In this document: positions 56,611-64,000 of the stretch, one piece after another
Layout: each line of letters begins with the position of its first letter
Numbering within the stretch: position 1 is the stretch's first letter
From: Paracoccus litorisediminis
GTDB taxonomy: Bacteria; Pseudomonadota; Alphaproteobacteria; Rhodobacterales; Rhodobacteraceae
Reading direction: 5' to 3'
NCBI RefSeq assembly: GCF_009711205.1
Contig: NZ_WMIG01000006.1
Coordinates: forward strand, 62,001-126,000
DNA length: 64,000 bases
Position numbers and translations under genes: made by a program
Notes under the pieces: generated by a model
Seen by the model: the letters and a program-made list of their open reading frames with translations, nothing else
The model's database searches: none
Told to the model about the DNA's origin: nothing

Positions 56611-59600
56611 TTACGCGGACGCAGGCGCCAGCCAATCGAGACAGCTTTGCAGATAAGCACGGGCATCCTGGGTCAGGCGCACCACGCCAAGGTGGCGGGA
56701 CAGCTCCTGCACCGGGTCATCCGATGCCGCGATCCGGTCGGCATGAAGATCATGGACCGAGGCAATCTCGACCCGCGAAATCTCGCGCAGATTGCGCCCG
56801 GACAGCCCGCGATATGCCACCCGATCCTTGGTTGTACCCTTAACCCAGTAGAAGCGGGTGCCTTCCTCATCCGTGGCATCAAGCTGAGGATGCAACTCGG
56901 CAACACGGGACTGGATGCGGTTCCCCGTCCGCTGCCAGCCATGTTCCTGCGCGACGCGGCGGGCCAATACCCCCTCGGTCATTGGTCCTTCGCGAAGCAG
57001 CAACCCCTCGATCAATGCCGCCAATACCGGGGTATAGTCGGCGTCAAAGAAGCGGTCGGCATCTGGCTGCTGTCCGGCCAAAGCCGGACCGGCGGTGGCA
57101 AAGTGTTCCGGTTCGCTGGAGGGCTCGGGCAGGTCGGGTTCGGGAACTTCGGCGACGGGCTTCGACGCCTCAGCCTCACGACGCGCGCGGTCCTGTTCCA
57201 GCAGCGCGGAAAGCCCGGTGTGGATGCGCGTGGCAGTCTCGGCCGGATTGCGGAACCAGTCGGTCGACCATATCCGCAGGATCTTCCAGCCCAGCCCCTC
57301 CAGCACCGCCTGCCGCACGCGGTCGCGGTCGCGCGCGGTGGCGGCGCTATGATAGGCGGCACCATCGCATTCTATCCCCGCCAGCCACGCCCCCGCGTGA
57401 TCCGGATGCCTCACGCCCAGATCGATGCGGAAGCCTGAGACACCGATCTGGCTGTGCAATTCCCAACCCTTCAGCGCCAGCGCATCGCGCACTGCCGCCT
57501 CAAAGGGCGAATCCACCCCGCCGAGCGAGCCCAGATCCTGCCCCGCCAGCGCCACCGCGCCCCGCTGGGCATAGTCCAGAAACGCCTTGAGGTCGCGCAC
57601 GCCGCGCGCCTTGGTCCGGGTCAGATCGATCTGATCGGCAGTGACCGAGCTGAAGACATGCAGTTCGGCCCGCGCGCGCGTCACTGCAACGTTCAAGCGC
57701 CGCTCACCACCGTCATTGTTCAGCGCACCGAAGCTCATCGACAACTTGCCCGCCGGGTCCGGCCCGAAGGTCACGGAAAACAGCATCACATCGCGCTCAT
57801 CACCTTGGATATTTTCAAGGTTCTTGACGATCAGCGGTTCCTCGCGGTCATCGGCAAAGAACCATTCCAGCGCCGGATCGGCCTGCCGTTCGGCATCGAG
57901 CAGATCAAGGATCAGGCCCTGCTGCTGACTGTTGAAGGTGATGACGCCCAGCGTCGGACGTTCGGCCTCCGGCAGCGCCAGCCATTCCTTGAGCCGCGCA
58001 CGGATCATGGCGACGATGGCGCGGGCCTCTTCGGGATTGGTGCGGCCTTGCCCCCGGCCATAGATGCCGTCGATCCGGTGTAGCCGCAGCGCCTGACCCG
58101 AAGCCTCGGGCGAAGGGAATGTCACCAAGCCGCCGCCGTAATAATTGTGGTTCGAGAAGGCGATCAGCGCCTCGTCCCGGCTGCGGTAATGCCAGTTCAG
58201 GCGATGCGTCGGAATCCCCGCCGCGCCGACCTCATCGAGGATCGAGGGCATGTCCTTTTCATATTCCGGGGTTTCGCCCGCATCGTCGCCCTCATCGCTG
58301 CGGCCAAAGAAGTTCGTCGGCGGAAGCTGTTTCGGGTCGCCGACGATGATCGCCTGCCTGCCCCGCGCGATGGCGCCGATCGCATCCCATGTCGAGATCT
58401 GCGAGGCCTCGTCAAAGATCACCAGATCGAATTGCGCCTGCCCCGCTGGCAAGTATTGCGCCACAGAAAGCGGCGACATCAGCACGCAGGGGGCGAGTTT
58501 CGGGAAGGTCGTCGGCATTTCCGCGATCAGGCTGCGGATGGCCGCTGTCGGGCGCTGCAGACCCAACTGGTGGCGCAGGGTCCCCAGTTCGGAACGTCGC
58601 GGCACGCTGTCGCGGCTGGGCAGGTCATTGCCCAGGCGGCGCATTACCTCGGCCGAGGCCAGATCGGTCATGGCCTGATCCAGCTCGCGGAAGCGGCGGA
58701 TCAGCGCGTCATGTTCCCAATGTGCAAAGCCGCGCAACTCGGGCGCGGCATCCAGCGCCAGCCGCAGCCACCATGCCATATAGGCGCGTTCAAAAGCCTG
58801 GCCTGGATCGCCCGATATCTGGCTGTTTTCCAACGCCTGCACCAAGGGCGACAGTCCGGCGGCCACGGCCCGCTGGCGCGAGGACAGCCATTTCATCCAA
58901 TCCGGGAAACGCCCGCGAACCGCCTCGATCCCGTCCAGAAGGCTGCGCAACGCCGCGTCGTCATCGGGCAGTTGCCCGCCCGCCGCCGAGAATCCGGCCC
59001 TCGCAACAGCAACGCCGTTTAGCGCGGCGGCCAGCCTGCGCAGATGGGGGGCGACCTCTCCGCCATCGGCGGCACCCAGCCGTTGACGCAGCAGGGTCCG
59101 GGCCGTGTCCTCCAACCCGGCCACCGTCAACTTACGCTCAAGTTCCAGATAGGCGGCGGCCTCGTCCAGCGCACGGGTCAGGCTGGCGGGATCGGAACCC
59201 TCGCCCGCAAACCCCGAAAGCCGTGACAGCGGGGATGCCTTGATCCGGGCCAGCAGCGGCTGCAAGCGACGCAAGGCGGCGATGTCGCGGGCCGGATCGG
59301 CCATACCGACCGAGGCATAGGTCTGCAGCAGCTTGCGCAGCTTGGACTGGGCCATGGCGCTGAGCGGCCAGAACTTGGTCTGCGCCTCGCGCCACTGCAT
59401 TTCCAGCGCCTCAAGCGGCATGGTCGCGATGGTATCGTCCGGATAGGTCGCCGAGAGCGCGCGACGCTCGGCCCGGCAGGCATCAAGCATCCCTGCGAAT
59501 TCGCGCGCCTCATCGCGCAAGCCGGGCAGGTCGTCGAAGGCTGCGATCTCGACCGCCGGGCGGTCAAGCCGGGCGGCGGGCAGAATGTCGAGCGCGACAT

Positions 59601-62343
59601 TCGCCCCCGGCATCCCGATCGCGCGGGCCAATTCGCCGCGCGCGTCCTGCAATTCGATTAGGGCCGCACGCAGCGCCTGCGCCCCGGCAAGGAAACCATC
59701 CTGCCAACCATAGGACCAATCCCCCGCGCCCAGCAGCGCCAGCGGGCCGGTCGGATCAAGCCCTTCGACGACCGCACGACGCTGGCCCAGTTCCTGCGCC
59801 AGCTGGCACAGCCGCTCCCAGCTGTCGGCGTCGTGGCAGTCCTTGCTGGCAAAAGCCAGCGTGAAGGGCTGATCGCCGCCAACAGCCCGGCCAATCGCCT
59901 GAAAGACGCTGAAACCCTGCGTACCGGGCGCGTGCAGCGCCGCGACATAGGCATTCAACTGGTCGCGGGTCAGGCGCAGATCCTCGGTCACGCGGACCCA
60001 TTCGCGGCCAACGCTGCCGCTGGCCCGGTCCCATGACCGGCCAAGCTGGCCCAGCACTGCCTTGCGGTCGGCCTTGTTGGAGTGCAGTTCCAGCACGGCC
60101 GTGCCCAGCCCCTGCCGCTCCAACCGGCGCTGCACCACGTCCAGCGCAGCGGCCTTTTCGGCCACGAACAGCACGGTGCGGCCCCGGCCCAGCTGATCGG
60201 CAATGATATTGGTGATGGTCTGGCTTTTGCCGGTCCCCGGCGGACCGATCAGGACGAAATCCCGCCCCTCGGCCGCCGCGACCACCGCCGCCAGTTGCGA
60301 ACTATCGGCGGGCATCGGCGCCAGCAGATCGGCGGGCGCGTGGGTGTGGTCAATCCGGGATGGCTCGGGCATTGGTGACAGCGCACCGGCAAAACTCTCG
60401 GTCGGGCTGTCCAGCAGATGGCGGACCAGCGGACTCTCGCGCAGGTTATCCGCCCGGTCGACCAGATCCTTCCACATCAGGTATTTCGCGAAGGAGAAGG
60501 TCGAGATCGCGCATTCCTCGACCAGTTCGAACCCGGCCACGTCGCGGACGCGGTGGCGCACGATCTCAAAAATGCGGTTCAGGTCCAGCCCGCTTTCGTC
60601 GCGGGGCAGGTCACCCTCCAGTTCGGGGATGCGCAGTTCGAAATCGCGCTTGAGCATTTCAAGCAGCGTGGCGTTGATGCGCACCTCGTCCTCGATCTGG
60701 CCAAGGCGGAATTCCGACTGGGCCGAGCGACGATCCAGCCGCACCGGCATCAGCAGCAGGGGCGCGCGGTAATGGCGCGGGTCGCTGTCGGCGCGTTTCC
60801 AGCGCAGGAAGCCGGCGGCAAGGAACAGGGTATTCGTGCCGCCTTCCTGCACGTCGCTGCGGGATTTTCGGTAAAGCTCGGTCAGGCGGGCGAACATGTC
60901 GTCGCCACCCAAGGGCACGGCGATCTGGCCCTTGTCCAGCGCGTCCTGCGCCAATTCGGCCTCGATCCGGCGCGCCTCATCGGCGGGCAGGTCGCGGCCT
61001 GCCACCGCCTTTTCGTCCTTCAACGCCAGCAGGCGGAATTGCTTGCCACCCGACAGGCCATCCTCGAGCCCGGCAAGATCGGGACACAGCAGCGGCACGC
61101 TGAGCTTGGTTTCGCGGAAGTTCAGCAGCTTGTTGCCCAGCGACAGATCCAGCAGCTTGCGCTGCCAGCGTTCGATCCGGCCAAGCGCGGTGCCGGGAAG
61201 CTCGTCCAGATCTCCGGGCAACAGGCCCAGATCCAGCGGGCGCGGCAGTGCCGCGGGGGCGGCAGCATCAGGCGTGGCGTCAGCATCCGGCGCATCGTGG
61301 TGGCTGGCCAGCGGGCGGATGCGGGCGGCGCGGGCGCGGTTGATGTCGATGGCTTGCAGGAATTCGGTCTCATGCGCCTCGGACAGGCGGTCGCGACCCG
61401 CCATCGCGGCTTCCTCAAAGCCTGCGCTGGGGCGACGCGTCAGCAGCGTCGTTTCCAGCGGCACGAACTCGCGCAGGCTGGCGGCCTTGCGCACGGCGAT
61501 CACGTCGGGTTCCAGCATATGGCCGAAATCGCGCGACACCAGCCAGACGCCCACCCATGCATGCCCCTGCGAGAACAGCACCGCAGTGTTCAGCCCGGCA
61601 GCCTCAAACGCCGCGGCCAGCAGCAGTGAGCTGTCAAGACAGGTCGCCAGCCCCTCGCAGGCAATGCGCTCGGGGTCGCGGACTTTCTGGCCGTTCTGCT
61701 CAAAGGACGCGGGCGGCACGGCATAGGTCAGCCCCAACCCGGTCGCCGCCGACCAGATTGCCCCGGCGATCATCCAGACACGCTGGGGGTCGTTCGACTG
61801 ATAGCCCTCCATCGCGCCGGAATGGCCCGCGGCCTCCAGCAGGCGCGAGGCGTCCTTCAGCAACCGCGCCACCTGCGGATGATTGGGCGAGACAAAGGCG
61901 GCCAGGATATTCTCCATCTCGGCCAGCCCGCCCCATTCGTCGCGGGCCAGACATTCGATCGGCTCGCGCAGTTCTGCGACGGTTTCGCCGTCATGGGTCA
62001 GGGTGAAGTCCAGATGGCCCAGCTCGGCCTCGTCCAGACCGCCCAGAATGGCCGGGTCCAGCGGCGTGTCCAGATCGGTCAGCGCGATCTCGGCCCCCGG
62101 TGCGATACGGTCAAGCTGCCAGATACGGTCGCGCAATACGCCGGGGCTGGCGCTAAGCCGCAGGCTCACATCACTGGCGGCGACCAGCCCGTGATTGGCG
62201 ATCCGCAGGCTGCGCAGCACCGAAACGCCATTCTGCGAGGAAGCGAAATTGATCTTTTTGCGCAGCACCACGGTCAGGGACAGGGCAGGCTTCGCCGGTT
62301 CGTTGGAAATGTCCGAAATCTCGAGCGCGTGGTCTTGTTGCAT
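56611..62343 (-). CDS. DUF4011 / SF1 helicase / PD-(D/E)XK nuclease / DUF3320 multidomain protein
   Basis: A 1910-residue cytoplasmic protein. In order: a beta-rich N-terminus; a transglutaminase-like region with ACEGLATCLDSSLLL (Cys ~233) and SQGHAWVGVWL (His ~260); DUF4011 from ~388 (IERWQRKLLDLSLGNKLLNF); an SF1 helicase with Walker A GPPGTGKSQT (~699), a long helical insert, Walker B VIFDEASQIS (~1307), GDPKQLPPTNFF and motif VI RRLNVAVTRARAEL (~1550); a Vsr/MTES_1575-type nuclease (FRIDLGV, then GIECDGAAYH, ~1640-1660); and a DUF3320-like tail (~1765-1815). All key residues look intact. Such proteins are linked to phage defence; I recall the DUF4011-helicase-Vsr type from defence surveys. 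ATG 62343 is preferred to the adjacent TTG. Neighbours are metabolic genes. Confidence 0.9.
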   Translation of the reverse strand: MQQDHALEISDISNEPAKPALSLTVVLRKKINFASSQNGVSVLRSLRIANHGLVAASDVSLRLSASPGVLRDRIWQLDRIAPGAEIALTDLDTPLDPAILGGLDEAELGHLDFTLTHDGETVAELREPIECLARDEWGGLAEMENILAAFVSPNHPQVARLLKDASRLLEAAGHSGAMEGYQSNDPQRVWMIAGAIWSAATGLGLTYAVPPASFEQNGQKVRDPERIACEGLATCLDSSLLLAAAFEAAGLNTAVLFSQGHAWVGVWLVSRDFGHMLEPDVIAVRKAASLREFVPLETTLLTRRPSAGFEEAAMAGRDRLSEAHETEFLQAIDINRARAARIRPLASHHDAPDADATPDAAAPAALPRPLDLGLLPGDLDELPGTALGRIERWQRKLLDLSLGNKLLNFRETKLSVPLLCPDLAGLEDGLSGGKQFRLLALKDEKAVAGRDLPADEARRIEAELAQDALDKGQIAVPLGGDDMFARLTELYRKSRSDVQEGGTNTLFLAAGFLRWKRADSDPRHYRAPLLLMPVRLDRRSAQSEFRLGQIEDEVRINATLLEMLKRDFELRIPELEGDLPRDESGLDLNRIFEIVRHRVRDVAGFELVEECAISTFSFAKYLMWKDLVDRADNLRESPLVRHLLDSPTESFAGALSPMPEPSRIDHTHAPADLLAPMPADSSQLAAVVAAAEGRDFVLIGPPGTGKSQTITNIIADQLGRGRTVLFVAEKAAALDVVQRRLERQGLGTAVLELHSNKADRKAVLGQLGRSWDRASGSVGREWVRVTEDLRLTRDQLNAYVAALHAPGTQGFSVFQAIGRAVGGDQPFTLAFASKDCHDADSWERLCQLAQELGQRRAVVEGLDPTGPLALLGAGDWSYGWQDGFLAGAQALRAALIELQDARGELARAIGMPGANVALDILPAARLDRPAVEIAAFDDLPGLRDEAREFAGMLDACRAERRALSATYPDDTIATMPLEALEMQWREAQTKFWPLSAMAQSKLRKLLQTYASVGMADPARDIAALRRLQPLLARIKASPLSRLSGFAGEGSDPASLTRALDEAAAYLELERKLTVAGLEDTARTLLRQRLGAADGGEVAPHLRRLAAALNGVAVARAGFSAAGGQLPDDDAALRSLLDGIEAVRGRFPDWMKWLSSRQRAVAAGLSPLVQALENSQISGDPGQAFERAYMAWWLRLALDAAPELRGFAHWEHDALIRRFRELDQAMTDLASAEVMRRLGNDLPSRDSVPRRSELGTLRHQLGLQRPTAAIRSLIAEMPTTFPKLAPCVLMSPLSVAQYLPAGQAQFDLVIFDEASQISTWDAIGAIARGRQAIIVGDPKQLPPTNFFGRSDEGDDAGETPEYEKDMPSILDEVGAAGIPTHRLNWHYRSRDEALIAFSNHNYYGGGLVTFPSPEASGQALRLHRIDGIYGRGQGRTNPEEARAIVAMIRARLKEWLALPEAERPTLGVITFNSQQQGLILDLLDAERQADPALEWFFADDREEPLIVKNLENIQGDERDVMLFSVTFGPDPAGKLSMSFGALNNDGGERRLNVAVTRARAELHVFSSVTADQIDLTRTKARGVRDLKAFLDYAQRGAVALAGQDLGSLGGVDSPFEAAVRDALALKGWELHSQIGVSGFRIDLGVRHPDHAGAWLAGIECDGAAYHSAATARDRDRVRQAVLEGLGWKILRIWSTDWFRNPAETATRIHTGLSALLEQDRARREAEASKPVAEVPEPDLPEPSSEPEHFATAGPALAGQQPDADRFFDADYTPVLAALIEGLLLREGPMTEGVLARRVAQEHGWQRTGNRIQSRVAELHPQLDATDEEGTRFYWVKGTTKDRVAYRGLSGRNLREISRVEIASVHDLHADRIAASDDPVQELSRHLGVVRLTQDARAYLQSCLDWLAPASA

Positions 62344-62457
62344 CAATTCTGTCTGATAGTCGATTGAATCCTTTCACCATGAATAGGGGTTCGGCGGCGG
62401 ATGCACAAACGAATGTTCCCGCCATGTTCCAGTTTGCGCGAAGCCGCGCCGTTCCCG

Positions 62458-63645
62458 TCAGCGCAGTCGCTCAATCGCGATGGCCGTCGCCTCGCCGCCG
62501 CCGATGCAAAGCGAGGCGATGCCGCGGTCCAGATCATGGCTTTCCAACGCCGCAAGCAGCGTCACCATGACCCGCGCCCCCGAAGCCCCGATCGGGTGCC
62601 CTAGCGCGCAGGCCCCGCCGTGGATGTTCACCGCCTCATGGGGCAGGCCCAGATCCTGCATCGCGGCCATGGCGACGACGGCAAAGGCCTCATTGATCTC
62701 GAACAGGTCGATCTGGCCCAGATCCAGCCCGCTGCGTTCCGCCAGCTTGCGGATCGCGCCAATGGGGGCGGTCGGGAACAGGTTCGGGCGGTCGGCATGG
62801 GTGGCATGGCCAAGGATGCGGGCGCGCGGCGTCAATCCGCGGCGCTCAGCCTCGGATGCCCGCATCAGGACCAGCGCCGCCGCCCCGTCCGAGATCGACG
62901 AGGAATTCGCCGCCGTCACCGTGCCCCCTTCGCGAAAGGCGGGCCGCAGCGTCGGGATCTTGTCGGGCCGGGCCTTGCCGGGCTGTTCGTCGATGCTGAC
63001 CAGCACCTCACCGCCGCGGGCGGCGATGCGGACCGGCGCGACCTCAGCCTGAAAACGCCCCTCGGCAATCGCCTGCTGCGCCCGGCTGAGCGAGGTCAGC
63101 GCATAGGCGTCCTGAGCCTCACGCGTGAACTGATAGGCCTCGGCGCAGTCTTCCGCAAAGGTGCCCATCAGGCGGCCTTTGTCATAGGCATCCTCAAGCC
63201 CGTCCAGAAACATGTGATCCAGCACCTGCCCATGACCCATCCGGTAGCCCGCGCGGGCCTTGGGCAGCAGGTAGGGGGCGTTCGACATGCTCTCCATCCC
63301 GCCCGCGACGACGACATCCGCGGAACCCGCTAGGATCAGGTCATGGCCAAGCATCGCGGCCTTCATCCCCGAGCCACACATCTTGTTCACGGTCGTCGCT
63401 CCCGCGCCCATCGGCAGTCCGGCAGCCAGCGCCGCCTGCCGCGCCGGGGCCTGTCCCTGACCGGCGGGCAGGACGCAGCCCATGATGATCTCTTCGACGG
63501 CGTCCGGCGACACACCCGCTCCGGACAGTGCCGCCGCGATGGCGGTCGCGCCAAGGCTGGCGGCATCGACCGGGGCCAGATCGCCCTGAAATCCGCCCAT
63601 CGGGGTGCGGGCCGCACCGACGATGACGATCGGGTCCTTGTCCAT
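62458..63645 (-). CDS. Acetyl-CoA C-acyltransferase (thiolase)
   Basis: A 395-residue thiolase with nucleophile Cys in NKMCGSGMKAAM (~90), His in ACALGHPIGASGAR (~348) and second Cys in ASLCIGGGEATA (~378). RBS GGAGG precedes ATG 63645. It lies 28 nt downstream of an SDR dehydrogenase on the same strand, suggesting a beta-oxidation-like unit for 3-hydroxyacyl-CoA to acetyl-CoA, as in isoleucine or fatty-acid breakdown. Distinct from pcaF by position and sequence. Confidence 0.92.
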   Translation of the reverse strand: MDKDPIVIVGAARTPMGGFQGDLAPVDAASLGATAIAAALSGAGVSPDAVEEIIMGCVLPAGQGQAPARQAALAAGLPMGAGATTVNKMCGSGMKAAMLGHDLILAGSADVVVAGGMESMSNAPYLLPKARAGYRMGHGQVLDHMFLDGLEDAYDKGRLMGTFAEDCAEAYQFTREAQDAYALTSLSRAQQAIAEGRFQAEVAPVRIAARGGEVLVSIDEQPGKARPDKIPTLRPAFREGGTVTAANSSSISDGAAALVLMRASEAERRGLTPRARILGHATHADRPNLFPTAPIGAIRKLAERSGLDLGQIDLFEINEAFAVVAMAAMQDLGLPHEAVNIHGGACALGHPIGASGARVMVTLLAALESHDLDRGIASLCIGGGEATAIAIERLR

Positions 63646-63656
63646 GTCGCTTCCTC

Positions 63657-63688
63657 CTTATTTCGGGGCCATCTTATTTCGGGGCCAT
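63657..63688. repeat. 16-bp tandem duplication at the end of the SDR gene
   Basis: Read leftward, ATGGCCCCGAAATAAG occurs twice in tandem. The first copy encodes the last residues M-A-P-K and the TAA stop of the SDR gene; the second lies untranslated before the thiolase RBS. It looks like a recent slippage duplication. Confidence 0.8.
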
Positions 63689-64000
63689 GCGCAATGCGCC
63701 GTCCAGACGGATGACCTCGCCGTTCAGCATCTGGTTCTCGACGATATGGCGCACCAGCGCGGCATATTCGGCGGGTTGGCCAAGGCGCGACGGGAAGGGC
63801 ACGGTTCCGCCAAGGCTGTCCTGCACATCCTGCGGCAGACCGGCCATCATCGGCGTGGCGAAGATGCCGGGTGCGATGGTCATGACGCGGATGCCGTGGC
63901 GGGCCAGTTCACGGGCGGCGGGCAGGGTCATTGCTGCCACCCCGCCTTTGGACGCGGCATAGGCCGCCTGACCGATCTGCCCGTCAAAGGCCGCGACCGA
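63674..64000 (-). CDS. SDR family dehydrogenase, C-terminal part
   Basis: The frame is open to the right edge, so the start is beyond the window. The sequence read is the second half of a short-chain dehydrogenase: Tyr-Lys active site in [26 protein letters not shown] (split motif Y-A-A-S-K) and [16 protein letters not shown] after it, ending in [17 protein letters not shown]. This is the pattern of 3-hydroxyacyl-CoA dehydrogenases related to HSD17B10. Upstream of and probably co-transcribed with the thiolase gene. Confidence 0.88.
   Translation of the reverse strand, partial: SVAAFDGQIGQAAYAASKGGVAAMTLPAARELARHGIRVMTIAPGIFATPMMAGLPQDVQDSLGGTVPFPSRLGQPAEYAALVRHIVENQMLNGEVIRLDGALRMAPK

Noticed and set aside
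56504..56635. N-terminal extension of the RraA-like protein
   Set aside because: No family similarity, crosses the hairpin at 56569-56595; GTG 56503 has a good RBS.

Overview
The window is high-GC bacterial chromosomal DNA with dense operons, many ATGA-type stop/start overlaps, and gene content typical of Rhodobacteraceae, probably Paracoccus or a close relative. This includes a Rhizobium-type rha locus, numerous ABC importers, an IclR-controlled pcaIJF cluster and an amidohydrolase with a Cys-rich tail. The genus is inferred from gene content; no rRNA or tRNA gene is visible. Both ends cut a gene: an amidohydrolase on the left and an SDR dehydrogenase on the right.

Left part (1-7.4 kb): amidohydrolase end, an MFS exporter, two tandem XapX mini-membrane proteins, a convergent FadR-type regulator behind a YeiH/TauZ-type anion exporter, an outer-membrane transporter-like protein, and an IS30 transposase whose catalytic motifs look decayed. 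Next (7.5-18.1 kb) comes a complete L-rhamnose catabolic locus: leftward rhaR-S-T-P-Q-U-K (regulator, ABC importer, mutarotase, kinase) and divergent rhaD-rhaI (aldolase/dehydrogenase fusion, isomerase).

From 18.1 to 37.8 kb there are three more importer units. The first is a leftward peptide/nickel-type ABC operon ending in a DUF1684 gene. The second is a rightward PotDBCA-like operon ending in a metallo-beta-lactamase-fold hydrolase, divergent from a TetR gene, with a patatin-like lipase beyond it. The third is a leftward sugar operon (TIM-barrel isomerase, Gfo/Idh dehydrogenase, ATPase, permease, binding protein) divergent from a LacI gene, with a textbook LacI operator between them.

From 37.9 to 48.8 kb lies an envelope-directed cluster: an eight-haem cytochrome with a HEAT/TPR-like tail, convergent with a MoxR-DUF58-DUF4381-BatA-BatB-BatD operon. 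Upstream of moxR are a periplasmic HAD phosphatase and a periplasmic arylsulfatase with a C-x-A-x-R active site. From 49.2 to 56.5 kb come a CYTH protein, an IclR (PcaR-like) regulator with a long inverted-repeat operator, pcaIJF with a strong terminator, an asparagine-type permease coupled to asparaginase, and an RraA-family protein.

The right part is dominated by a 1910-residue protein (56.6-62.3 kb): transglutaminase-like region, DUF4011, split SF1 helicase, Vsr-like PD-(D/E)XK nuclease and DUF3320-type tail. It is the best candidate for a defence or DNA-processing system. A thiolase and a truncated SDR dehydrogenase, separated by a 16-bp tandem duplication spanning the SDR stop codon, close the window.
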